This document shows positions 1 to 5,455 of a stretch of 6,153 bases of DNA, piece by piece. The position numbers were made by a program, and so were the translations under genes. Each line of letters opens with the position of its first letter. The first letter of the stretch is position 1. Under the pieces are notes generated by a model. It ran no database searches. It saw only the letters and a list, made by a program, of their open reading frames with translations, and had not been told where the DNA came from. This DNA is from Bacteroidales bacterium. Its GTDB lineage: Bacteria > Bacteroidota > Bacteroidia > Bacteroidales > PUMT01. The stretch covers positions 1 to 6,153 of the forward strand of contig SLOS01000285.1 of the NCBI GenBank assembly GCA_007132365.1. Direction: 5' to 3'.

Positions 1-585
1 CAAAAGCTTATCATTTATTTTGGAGGCAATGCCGAGGAGGTTTCGCATATGATACCCCTGGCAGCCATGTTTGAGGGTTGGGCGATGCTCCTTATAAATT
101 ACCCTGGTTATGGTAAAAGTGTGGGTAAGCCGGGCCAGGCCAGCTTTTACAATGCAGCACTTGCTATATACGATTTTGCTGCTGAAAGGGATGATATTGA
201 CAAGGACAATATTGTGCTGATGGGCAGGAGCATTGGTTCCGGATCAGCAGTCTTCCTTGCTCACGAAAGAAAAGTAAGTTCATTGGTTTTGATCTCTCCT
301 TTTGAGAGTATCCGTGCGGTTGCACAGTCAAAGTTACCTTTCCTGCCTGTTAATCTGATCCTGCGTCATAAATTTCCTTCCAAAGAATATGCAGCTAATA
401 TTGATGTCCCATTACTGGCAATTTACGGTGCAGCCGATAATATCATACCGCCCATACACAGCAAAAGGTTTGCAGAATACTGGAAGGGCAAAAAAAAACT
501 TGTAGAACTGTCCTCCTTTGGCCACAACGATATTTTTGGAAGTGATCAATTGTGGAAGGAAATTCATAAATTTTTGAAAATGTAG
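1..585 (+). CDS. Alpha/beta hydrolase (serine hydrolase fold), 5' end missing
   Basis: The frame is open from the first base, so the gene starts outside the window; the ATG at 49 is probably internal, because in-frame codons before it encode FGGNAEE, a good match to the first beta-strand and oxyanion-hole loop of this fold. 194 residues are visible. The nucleophile elbow GRSIGSG puts the catalytic Ser at visible residue 77. The acid is probably the Asp in YGAADNIIPP (about residue 146), and the histidine is in FGHNDIF (residue 175), so the triad looks complete. The best family match is the BEM46/YqkD-like alpha/beta hydrolases, which often carry an N-terminal membrane anchor; that part is not in the window. 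The substrate cannot be told from sequence. It is followed by 148 bases before the divergently unrelated tetR promoter, with no clear terminator. I see no sign that it shares regulation with the genes downstream. Confidence 0.88.
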   Translation, partial: QKLIIYFGGNAEEVSHMIPLAAMFEGWAMLLINYPGYGKSVGKPGQASFYNAALAIYDFAAERDDIDKDNIVLMGRSIGSGSAVFLAHERKVSSLVLISPFESIRAVAQSKLPFLPVNLILRHKFPSKEYAANIDVPLLAIYGAADNIIPPIHSKRFAEYWKGKKKLVELSSFGHNDIFGSDQLWKEIHKFLKM

Positions 586-686
586 TTAAATAAGTTGCTG
601 TGGGTTTTTCTTATTCCATTATACTGGTTTTTCAATTTCTATGCGAATTGTTTAACGTTTCGTGATTGAACAAAATGGAAAAATGA

Positions 687-718
687 TTGTAAAATATAAA
701 AGCAATTGCTTAGTTTTG
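687..718 (+). promoter_or_regulatory. Promoter of the tetR gene (Bacteroidota type)
   Basis: TTG at 687-689 and TAGTTTTG at 711-718 are separated by 21 bases. The second element is an exact match to the TAnnTTTG -7 box of the Bacteroidota primary sigma factor. Transcription would start near 724-726, leaving only about 8-10 bases before the ATG at 734, so the mRNA would be almost leaderless. There is no Shine-Dalgarno sequence. The operator palindrome at 700-711 fills the spacer. Confidence 0.65.
696..715. promoter_or_regulatory. Predicted TetR operator, site 1 (autoregulatory)
   Basis: The perfect 12-bp palindrome AAGCAATTGCTT (700-711) lies inside the spacer of the tetR promoter, 22 bases before the tetR start codon. 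Over 20 bp it matches the site at 1328-1347 at 16 positions. Binding here would block RNA polymerase, which fits the usual self-repression of TetR-family genes. That the neighbouring TetR protein binds it is inferred from position and repetition. Confidence 0.7.
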
Positions 719-733
719 TAATAAAAATGTTTT

Positions 734-1312
734 ATGCCAAGGAGTAAGTCATATGATGAGAATACGGTTCTGGAACGTGCCATGAATGTTTTCTGGAGTA
801 ACGGGTACGAAGCAACTTCTGTCCGCCTGCTTGAAAAACAGATGGGCATTAACCAGTTTTCAATCTATTCCAGCTTTTCCAGCAAGAAAAAGCTGTTTAT
901 CAAATCTATCAGCAAGTATCGCGAACATGTAAGGCAGAATGTCTATCAAACCCTGCTTCAGGAAGGTGCCGGCATGAAAGAACTTGAGCAGTATCTCCTT
1001 AAAGCTGTTCAAAAAAAAAGAGAGCCGGGAACATCCAGGGGATGCCTTGTTGTAAATACAGCAGCCGAAATAGGAGGCAGTGATGACGAGATAGCTGCTG
1101 AAGTGAACGGGTATTTTAATTTTATAAGGGAGATGTTGAGAAAGGTTCTCAAAACTGCTGTTGAAAAAGGTGAAATATCACCAGATACTGATATTGAAAA
1201 ACAGTCGGCTTTTTTTCTTGGAGTAATGCAGGGACTTTCTGTTGCTTCAAAAACGATGGATCCCGTTCAGTTAAATGATTTTATTTCAGTCGCGGTGAAA
1301 CAAATCAAATAA
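734..1312 (+). CDS. TetR/AcrR-family repressor, NemR-like, predicted redox sensor
   Basis: This 192-residue protein has the usual TetR length. The N-terminal DNA-binding domain spans about residues 8-55, with the helix-turn-helix around residues 29-48 (ATSVRLLEKQMGINQFSIY) followed by the typical FSSKKKLF segment. The rest is the all-helical ligand and dimerisation domain. The motif RGCLVVNTAAEI (residues 102-113) is typical of the subfamily that includes E. coli NemR. Cys104 is the only cysteine, and Lys173 follows 69 residues later; by eye these line up with Cys106 and Lys175 of NemR, known to form a reversible bond in response to reactive chlorine. The start at 734 is chosen because MPRSKSYDE is a normal TetR N-terminus and the promoter sits immediately upstream; another ATG at 727 is out of frame. 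Predicted targets are its own promoter, the HEAT/redoxin gene and the DsrE gene. The true inducer is unknown. Confidence 0.9.
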   Translation: MPRSKSYDENTVLERAMNVFWSNGYEATSVRLLEKQMGINQFSIYSSFSSKKKLFIKSISKYREHVRQNVYQTLLQEGAGMKELEQYLLKAVQKKREPGTSRGCLVVNTAAEIGGSDDEIAAEVNGYFNFIREMLRKVLKTAVEKGEISPDTDIEKQSAFFLGVMQGLSVASKTMDPVQLNDFISVAVKQIK

Positions 1313-1317
1313 TTTTT

Positions 1318-1350
1318 TTTGTTATGTATCTAAGCAATTGGTTAGATATG
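1318..1350 (+). promoter_or_regulatory. Promoter of the HEAT/redoxin gene
   Basis: TTTG at 1318-1321 and TAGATATG at 1343-1350 (one mismatch to TAnnTTTG) are 21 bases apart, the same spacing as in the tetR promoter. Transcription would start near 1357, giving a leader of about 24 bases before the ATG at 1381. The -33 element lies in a T-run immediately after the tetR stop codon; no hairpin precedes that run, so I do not call it a terminator. Confidence 0.55.
1328..1347. promoter_or_regulatory. Predicted TetR operator, site 2
   Basis: ATCTAAGCAATTGGTTAGAT is a 20-bp inverted repeat in which only one base pair (C or G seven bases from each end) breaks the symmetry. It lies between the -33 and -7 boxes. 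Its centre is 5.5 bases upstream of the first base of the -7 box, exactly as at site 1. This is the most extended of the three copies. Confidence 0.75.
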
Positions 1351-1380
1351 AATAATTAGTAAATCCTTAACCTGTCCATC

Positions 1381-2405
1381 ATGATTAGATACCTATTTTT
1401 ATTTGTTTCATTATCACTTACTATCACAGCCTACAGTCATAACAGCATGCAAAGTTTTGTAATCAGTCCCGGCGATGTAAAAGAGGTTTTCGAAAGAGTT
1501 CGTTCTCATAACTTTCATCCTTTGGATGATGATAATTCAATGACTATGGATCGTCATCTTGGTGTGGCAGGTATTGCAGATCCGGAGGAAGGTGACTGGC
1601 GGGTGCGGTTGCTTGCTGTAAGGGATCTGGTAAGGGCAGGGGTTGCTTATGTTGACCTTATAAAGGAGGGCCTGACAGATAAGTCTGTTCATGTACGCCA
1701 GATAAGCGCCATGGCACTTGGTATTCTCAGGGCAGATGAGGCCATCGAGGATCTTGAATATATCGCTGGAAACGACAATAATACAATGGTCCGTTCACAG
1801 GCCGTGGTTTCTCTCGGGCAAATAGCTTCAAAACAATCTCTTGGGTTGCTCAGGCAAAAACTTAAGGAGGATCTCTCGCGTGATGTCCGGCACCAGGTTG
1901 AATTGTCGATTGATCAGATCGAAAAACAAATGGGTGCCACCGATAAACTGTTAATTGCATACCTGACCCTTGATGAAACAGAATTCGGATCTGTAAGTGA
2001 AGGTGAGCCTGCACCGGATTTTATTCTCTACGATACCGGAGGTAAGGAATGGCAGTTAAGCAGGTTACGGGATCAGGGCTGGGTGGTTCTGATCTGGGTA
2101 TTCGCGGACTGGTGTCCGGTGTGCCATGGGGAATTCCATGAGCTGATCGAAATGAAGGAAGAATTCAAAAAAGCAGGTGTGCAGGTGTAGTTGCCGCAAG
2201 GTATGGCGCAGATCCTTTGGCTTTTGCCGTTCATGCCGAGTACATCAACCGGCCGGCAACTGTAATTATAGACCCGGATGGAATTGTGAGGTTTGCTTAT
2301 GCCGGTACTTTATGGGGAGACCGGCCCACTATTGAGCAAACACTGAAAATGATCGGGACGGGGGACTTCTCATTTGAACATCATCAAAGGAGGAAAACGA
2401 GGTAA
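1381..2405 (+). pseudogene. Exported HEAT-repeat + peroxiredoxin/thioredoxin-like protein, disrupted
   Basis: The first part (1381-2190, 269 residues) begins with a signal peptide (about residues 1-19). HEAT or PBS-lyase-like helical repeats follow, at about residues 72-183 (for example DKSVHVRQISAMALG). A redoxin domain then starts at GEPAPDF (208-214), with the active site WCPVC at residues 244-248. The frame stops at 2188-2190. The missing C-terminal part continues in the third frame, with the core YGADPLAFAVH, then INRPATVIIDPDG, ending at the TAA of 2403-2405. A tandem direct repeat of GCAGGTGT (2173-2180 and 2181-2188) lies at the break; removing one copy restores one open frame. The distance from WCPVC to the IDPDG strand would then still be only about 55 residues, shorter than the roughly 80 expected in AhpC/TSA folds, so a stretch around the central strands is probably also gone. 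As it stands the product has the CxxC but lacks the cis-Pro half. Predicted location is periplasmic, with a thiol-redox role. Assembly error is possible. Confidence 0.8.
2173..2188 (+). repeat. Tandem 8-bp direct repeat at the frame break
   Basis: Two perfect adjacent copies of GCAGGTGT. Eight bases shift the frame by two, and the stop codon of the first frame falls immediately after (2188-2190). This is consistent with slipped-strand duplication or with a deletion junction, and such a repeat could in principle also change copy number and switch the gene on and off. Confidence 0.85.
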
Positions 2406-2458
2406 TGGACAGGCACAAAGCAACGGGAATTGTTTTCTTTTTTTGGATCGTTCTATAA
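2405..2458 (+). other. Possible tiny ORF or gene-start remnant (17 codons)
   Basis: An ATG overlaps the TAA of the preceding disrupted gene (TAATG). AAAGGAGG (2387-2394), an unusually good Shine-Dalgarno for this window, lies 10 bases before it. The short frame reads MDRHKATGIVFFFWIVL and stops; a charged start followed by a hydrophobic run resembles the start of a signal peptide. It may be the 5' stub of a former third gene of the operon, cut off when the toxin-antitoxin region arrived. Chance is a fair alternative. Positions 2459-2523 hold nothing I can name. Confidence 0.22.
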
Positions 2459-2523
2459 ATAGTATAATTGCCGGATTTTTTCTTTCCAAAGTAGATATAA
2501 TCTTCTTACGGAGTGAATATGTT

Positions 2524-2949
2524 TCAAAGGCTTGCACTTATTGTTCTTATGTAGTTTTCCGGTGTCAATACACCGATCTCGCTTTTTAAATAATCTTTAA
2601 CATTACGCGTAATAATTACGTCAATAAATCCTGCCCTGTTTGCAGCAAAATTCTGCAGAGCATCTTCAAAGTCTTTAAAGCCTGAATTCAGGGCTTGGAT
2701 AACAGTTTCTCTATCCATGGAAAGTATATCCAGTATTGTCAATAATTTTCGTAATTTTTCAATTACTTTTTCGTGCCTGGCAACCTGTCTGAGCAGGTAA
2801 TAGGTATTACTGCATATAACCGGAGTTATAAATCCTTTTATTTTTCTGGATTCGCACAAAGAGAAAAGTTGTGATGCCTGATCAGAAAAAGGTTTTCTGT
2901 CAAAAAAGAAATCAAGTATCACATCGGTGTCAACTAATACATTATCCAT
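2524..2949 (-). CDS. PIN-domain toxin (PIN_3-like ribonuclease)
   Basis: A 141-residue PIN-domain protein, the toxin of a type II toxin-antitoxin pair; such proteins are Mg-dependent RNases. The first acidic residue of the active site is in LVDTDVILD (Asp7, with Asp9 nearby). The C-terminal acidic cluster is in FKDFEDALQ and in IITRNVKDY, both characteristic of the PIN_3 group. LTPENY near the end is also typical. The frame is open further upstream, to 3000, but I chose the ATG at 2947-2949 because MDNVLVDTD puts the first Asp at the normal distance from the N-terminus. It also lies only one base after the antitoxin stop codon, giving tight translational coupling. The region is visibly AT-richer than the plus-strand genes, suggesting acquisition. 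The RNA target is unknown. The last residues (after LTPENYI) may come from the flanking sequence. Confidence 0.85.
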   Translation of the reverse strand: MDNVLVDTDVILDFFFDRKPFSDQASQLFSLCESRKIKGFITPVICSNTYYLLRQVARHEKVIEKLRKLLTILDILSMDRETVIQALNSGFKDFEDALQNFAANRAGFIDVIITRNVKDYLKSEIGVLTPENYIRTISASL

Positions 2950-2950
2950 G

Positions 2951-3199
2951 CTAAAGATATTTTTCTGATAACCCCCTTGAAAGTTCTTTCTTATAATCAA
3001 AATCCTGAGGAGCTTTAAAGGAACCCTTTAATGATTTGATCAATGGTGTAATTTCAATATCAGGGTTATCCTGTTTTTTGGTTATTACCTTTAAGTAATT
3101 TTCAACAATGTCCGATAAACTATTATTTTTATCCCTGGCATACTTTTTAGCTCTGTCTATTACAGTCTTTTCAATTGTTAATGTCAGCTTTGTGTTCAT
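2951..3199 (-). CDS. DUF6364-like ribbon-helix-helix antitoxin
   Basis: An 82-residue protein that begins MNTKLTLTIEKTVIDRAKKY and continues NNSLSDIVENYL: a short N-terminal strand followed by two helices, the ribbon-helix-helix pattern that binds DNA as a dimer. This start matches the DUF6364 family, commonly paired with PIN toxins in Bacteroidota. The C-terminal half (about residues 45-82) is charged and probably wraps around the toxin to inhibit it. It is the first gene of the pair; its stop (2951-2953) is one base before the toxin start. A weak AAGAAG lies just before the ATG. Antitoxins of this type usually repress their own promoter, and repeated CGTG motifs upstream (3228-3284) are the likely binding sites. 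Confidence 0.85.
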   Translation of the reverse strand: MNTKLTLTIEKTVIDRAKKYARDKNNSLSDIVENYLKVITKKQDNPDIEITPLIKSLKGSFKAPQDFDYKKELSRGLSEKYL

Positions 3200-3227
3200 A
3201 TCACTTCTTTATTTATAATATTTATTA

Positions 3228-3284
3228 CGTGTAAATTTAGTATATATTTTTATGCCGTGCAAATTTATTTAATATTATACGTGT
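3228..3284. repeat. Repeated CGTG motifs, candidate antitoxin operator
   Basis: CGTGTAAATTTA (3228-3239) and CGTGCAAATTTA (3256-3267) differ at one base of 12 and are 28 bases apart. A third copy of the leading motif, CGTGT, is at 3280-3284. The first two overlap the predicted -7 and -33 boxes of the minus-strand promoter. Ribbon-helix-helix antitoxins often bind repeated short sites of this kind, so these are candidates for autorepression. Confidence 0.4.
3232..3263 (-). promoter_or_regulatory. Predicted promoter of the toxin-antitoxin pair
   Basis: On the minus strand, TTTG (3263 to 3260) and TAAATTTA (3239 to 3232, one mismatch to TAnnTTTG) are 20 bases apart. This gives a leader of about 25 bases before the antitoxin ATG at 3199. 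A perfect -7 match, TAAATTTG (3267-3260), lies just upstream but lacks a -33 partner at the right distance. Confidence 0.4.
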
Positions 3285-3434
3285 GGCTTTTCTCGCTGTA
3301 ACTTCTTTTTAAGCATTTCCGTGCCGATATAAATTATATACCCAATTTTTGGACTGCTTTGTGACTTGCCTGATATGTCCTCAGGAGCTGTATATGGCTG
3401 CAATTATGTGTAGTATTAATGTCATGCTACATAT

Positions 3435-3454
3435 ATCTAAGCAGTTGCTTGGTA
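3435..3454. promoter_or_regulatory. Predicted TetR operator, site 3
   Basis: ATCTAAGCAGTTGCTTGGTA shares its first nine bases exactly with site 2 and matches it at 15 of 20 positions. The core AAGCAGTTGCTT differs from the perfect palindrome of site 1 at one base. It lies 54 bases before the DsrE start codon, overlapping the probable -33 box. This extends the TetR regulon across the toxin-antitoxin pair. Confidence 0.65.
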
Positions 3455-3480
3455 TTTGAGATATTATTTTATACTTTGCG
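3449..3480 (+). promoter_or_regulatory. Predicted promoter of the DsrE gene
   Basis: TTG (3449-3451) and ATACTTTG (3473-3480) are separated by 21 bases. The -7 box keeps TTTG but is imperfect in its first two bases. The leader would be about 20 bases. If correct, the operator covers the -33 box rather than the spacer, unlike the other two promoters. An alternative in the same register as the others (TATTTG at 3453-3458) lacks a -33 element. Confidence 0.4.
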
Positions 3481-3507
3481 CCTTATATTACTAATAAAAT
3501 AATTGTT

Positions 3508-3969
3508 ATGAAAACAGTAATTTTTTTGTTGTTTGTGGCATTTTTACATGCGGCCACTATTAACTCTTTAGCTCTTGGAAATAACCCGGGAGATAACCAG
3601 ACAGATAACCCGGCAGAAAATCAAACGGATAACCCGGACAAACTGGTTGTATTGTGGACCAGCGATGATCCATACGTGGCAGAAAGGGTGGCTTTCATGT
3701 TTACCCATGCAGCCAAAACAGCAGGCTGGTTCAGTGAGGTGACCCTTATAATATGGGGTCCTTCAGCCAAACTTGCGGCTGAAAACATAAAGGTTCAGGA
3801 TAAGCTCAAGGCCATGCAAAAAGATGGGGTGGTGATTGAGGCTTGTATTGTATGCGCCAATGCATATGGTGTAACCGATATCCTTAAAAATATGGATTTT
3901 GTTGTTAAGGGAATGGGCAGTCCGCTGACCGGTTATCTCAAAAGCGGGGCGAAAGTGCTGACATTCTGA
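3508..3969 (+). CDS. Exported DsrE-family protein with CxxC
   Basis: A 153-residue protein with a signal peptide (about residues 1-15; the sequence FLHAA suggests cleavage near 15), then a short Asn-rich linker in which (G/A)(D/E)NQTDNP occurs twice (28-43), then one DsrE-like domain (45-153). KLVVLWTSDDPYVAERV, LIIWGPSAKL, the CIVC pair (Cys113 and Cys116) and the ending GSPLTGYLKSGAKVLTF are the features of the DsrE/DsrF-like family. Members of this fold handle sulfur as persulfides in the cytoplasm; an exported version with CxxC suggests periplasmic sulfur or thiol transfer, but no substrate can be assigned. It has its own promoter and a TetR operator. It is followed after 137 bases by the thioredoxin gene, possibly in the same transcript. 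Confidence 0.85.
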   Translation: MKTVIFLLFVAFLHAATINSLALGNNPGDNQTDNPAENQTDNPDKLVVLWTSDDPYVAERVAFMFTHAAKTAGWFSEVTLIIWGPSAKLAAENIKVQDKLKAMQKDGVVIEACIVCANAYGVTDILKNMDFVVKGMGSPLTGYLKSGAKVLTF

Positions 3970-3978
3970 TTTATCCGT

Positions 3979-3999
3979 AACCGGACTCAATTGGTTTTT
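3979..3999 (+). terminator. Weak possible terminator after the DsrE gene
   Basis: AACCG (3979-3983) can pair with TGGTT (3992-3996, one G-U pair), followed by a short T-run. The five-pair stem is poor, so read-through into the thioredoxin gene is likely. Confidence 0.22.
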
Positions 4000-4106
4000 G
4001 CAATTTATTCCATTTCAGGTGATAGCATTAATATCCTGATAATGTACGTAAGGAATTGATCCTTTCAACGTCAGTTCTTATGAATAAAAGATAAAAAACC
4101 AAAATT

Positions 4107-4550
4107 ATGGAAACACTTAAAATCTTATTAACGGGACTTATATTTGCGTTAATGTCCTGGGTCAATCCTTCGGGAAACACTTTCGACACTGAAGCAGCAA
4201 CAGGTATCTCTTTTCACCAGGGAACGTGGGATGAAGCTTTGCAAATGGCCAGTGAAGAGGGTAAACCAATTTTTCTGGACATTTCTGCAAGTTGGTGCGG
4301 TCCGTGTAAAAGGCTTAAAGCAATTACTTTCACCGATCCGGAGGTTGGAAAACTTTTCAATGCCGGGTTTATTAATATGGTGGTTGATGGTGAAAAAGGT
4401 GAAGGTATTCATCTGGCAAGGAAATTTAAGATCAGGGGATATCCAAGCCTTATTTTTATCGACAGTGACGGGCAGCTAATTGCACAAGCAACGGGTTACC
4501 GTACCCCGGAACAGTTGATTGGAATGGGTAGACAGGTTTTGGAAAGGTGA
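4107..4550 (+). CDS. Exported thioredoxin-like protein (WCGPC)
   Basis: 147 residues: a signal peptide or anchor (about 1-17), then a thioredoxin-fold domain from residue 35 on. The active site is SASWCGPCKRLK (Cys64 and Cys67), the residues between the cysteines being Gly-Pro as in classical thioredoxins. The cis-proline is in GYPSLIF (Pro113). The segment EEGKPIFLDIS before the active site and TFTDPEVGKLF after it are typical of the thioredoxin_7/DsbD-gamma-like group, which keeps periplasmic thiols reduced or passes electrons from a membrane partner. No partner such as DsbD is in the window. The start codon is preceded by an A-rich leader, normal for Bacteroidota. 34 bases separate it from the zwf stub. 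Confidence 0.88.
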   Translation: METLKILLTGLIFALMSWVNPSGNTFDTEAATGISFHQGTWDEALQMASEEGKPIFLDISASWCGPCKRLKAITFTDPEVGKLFNAGFINMVVDGEKGEGIHLARKFKIRGYPSLIFIDSDGQLIAQATGYRTPEQLIGMGRQVLER

Positions 4551-4571
4551 GAGTTTATGGCTGTGAATTTG
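4538..4571 (+). promoter_or_regulatory. Weak candidate promoter before zwf/pgl
   Basis: TTTG (4538-4541) and TGAATTTG (4564-4571, one mismatch to TAnnTTTG) are 22 bases apart, slightly long. The first element lies inside the end of the thioredoxin gene. If the promoter is not real, pgl depends on transcription from upstream. Confidence 0.28.
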
Positions 4572-4584
4572 TTAATATCCACAT

Positions 4585-4749
4585 ATGAAAAATAACAAAC
4601 CCGAAGAACATATACTGGTCATATTCGGGGCAACAGGCGATCTGGGCAAACGCAAACTCATCCCGGCCCTTTACGCCCTTTATGTGCTTAACCTGCTTCC
4701 TGATAAATCCCGTAAATCCCATGAAAACTCCTGTTGTCAGAATTTTTGA
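4585..4749 (+). pseudogene. zwf: Glucose-6-phosphate 1-dehydrogenase stub (N-terminus only)
   Basis: The 54-codon frame begins MKNNKPEEH and continues with ILVIFGATGDLGKRKLIPAL, the NADP-binding first strand and glycine loop (GATGDLGKRK) that mark the start of glucose-6-phosphate dehydrogenase. The match runs to about LLPD (residue 40). After that the frame reads unrelated residues and stops at 4747-4749, inside the pgl gene. The intact enzyme has about 490-510 residues, so some 90% of the gene, including the substrate site, is missing. The loss ends exactly where pgl starts, as if a large internal segment was removed while the downstream gene was spared. TAAATCCC occurs twice at the junction (4704-4711 and 4713-4720). 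The stub cannot be an active enzyme. Its translation overlaps the pgl start by 29 bases and may serve as a leader. Confidence 0.85.
4704..4720 (+). repeat. Short direct repeat at the zwf-pgl junction
   Basis: TAAATCCC occurs twice, one base apart, exactly between the last recognisable zwf codon and the pgl ATG. It marks where the zwf interior is missing, and may reflect a repeat-mediated deletion or an assembly join. Confidence 0.6.
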
Positions 4750-5455
4750 TTCCACGGAAGATATAGCAGATCATTTTGCCAATATCCTGTTCCGGGCGGT
4801 AGTATCTGCAGGCACATGGTATAAGGCTTCTGTTGCTCTTTCCGGCGGTTCAACTCCACGAGCCATCTATTCATATCTTGCCTCCCTGAAAGGAAACCTT
4901 TTGGAATGGAATAGAATACACCTGTTCTGGGGAGACGAAAGATGTGTTGTCCCGGAAAGCCCGGAAAGCAATTACAGAATGGCAAAGGAAAGTCTTCTCG
5001 ATCACATCAATATACCCGAATCCAATGTTTTCAGGATAAAAGGAGAAGAGGAGCCTCAATACGAAGCTGAAAGATACGCCGAAACTGTCTCCGGCCTTCT
5101 GCCTCACGAAAATCATATCCCCAAATTTGACCTTGTAATGCTGGGTCTCGGTGAGGACGGACACACAGTCTCGATTTTTCCTGATAATATCCTTCTTTTT
5201 CACAGCGATAGGCTGTTCGAAGCCACAGAGAATCCTTATAACGGACAACAGCGCATAACTGCAACCGGAAAATTAATAAATCAGGCTGCGATGGTTGTAT
5301 TCATTGTTACCGGCCGTTCAAAAGCCGGAACCGCAGCAAGCCTGATTGAAAAAAGAGGCGATTGGAAGAATTATCCTGCTTCTCTTGTTCAGCCTGTAAA
5401 CGGAGAACTACTCTGGCTGCTTGATGAAGAGGCTGCCAGTGAACTGGGAAAATGA
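4721..5455 (+). CDS. pgl: 6-phosphogluconolactonase
   Basis: It hydrolyses 6-phosphoglucono-lactone to 6-phosphogluconate, the second step of the oxidative pentose-phosphate pathway, in the cytoplasm. 244 residues from the ATG at 4721, normal for the DevB/NagB-like family. ALSGGSTPRAIY (about residues 40-51) is the phosphate-binding loop, HLFWGDERCV (67-76) and SNYRM (83-87) are family signatures, and the catalytic region is MLGLGEDGHTVSIFP (about 142-156). The frame is open to an ATG at 4682, but that start would add 13 residues unlike the family and lies within the zwf stub, so I prefer 4721. zwf and pgl are commonly adjacent; here pgl survives next to a wrecked zwf. Unless another zwf exists in the genome, its substrate would no longer be made by this route. 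Confidence 0.92.
   Translation: MKTPVVRIFDSTEDIADHFANILFRAVVSAGTWYKASVALSGGSTPRAIYSYLASLKGNLLEWNRIHLFWGDERCVVPESPESNYRMAKESLLDHINIPESNVFRIKGEEEPQYEAERYAETVSGLLPHENHIPKFDLVMLGLGEDGHTVSIFPDNILLFHSDRLFEATENPYNGQQRITATGKLINQAAMVVFIVTGRSKAGTAASLIEKRGDWKNYPASLVQPVNGELLWLLDEEAASELGK

Larger units (their letters stand above)
3200..3507. other. Divergent intergenic region between antitoxin and DsrE genes
   Basis: About 308 bases without a convincing gene. The left part holds the toxin-antitoxin promoter and repeated CGTG motifs. The right part (3435-3480) holds the third TetR operator and the DsrE promoter. In between, 3290-3430 shows nothing I can name; the longest frame there is a 42-codon minus-strand one without a good start. 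Confidence 0.6.

Noticed and set aside
542..556. CAATTG core in the hydrolase gene as a further TetR operator
   Set aside because: Only the central hexamer matches, it is inside coding sequence and no promoter follows.
2374..2589. 71-codon plus-strand frame across the end of the broken redoxin gene
   Set aside because: It overlaps the end of the redoxin remnant and the antisense of the PIN gene, and its composition is not protein-like.
3275..3403. 42-codon minus-strand frame ending in MLKKKLQREKPHV
   Set aside because: The end resembles the start of elongation factor Tu (KPHVN), but it stops there, lacks a good start codon and overlaps the toxin-antitoxin promoter; most likely chance.
3986..3998. 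CAATTGGTT after the DsrE gene as a TetR operator for the thioredoxin gene
   Set aside because: Only the right half matches site 2, it is about 110 bases from the thioredoxin start, and no matching promoter is visible.
4149..4412. 87-codon minus-strand frame opposite the thioredoxin gene
   Set aside because: It is antisense to a clear thioredoxin with an intact WCGPC site; no family resemblance.
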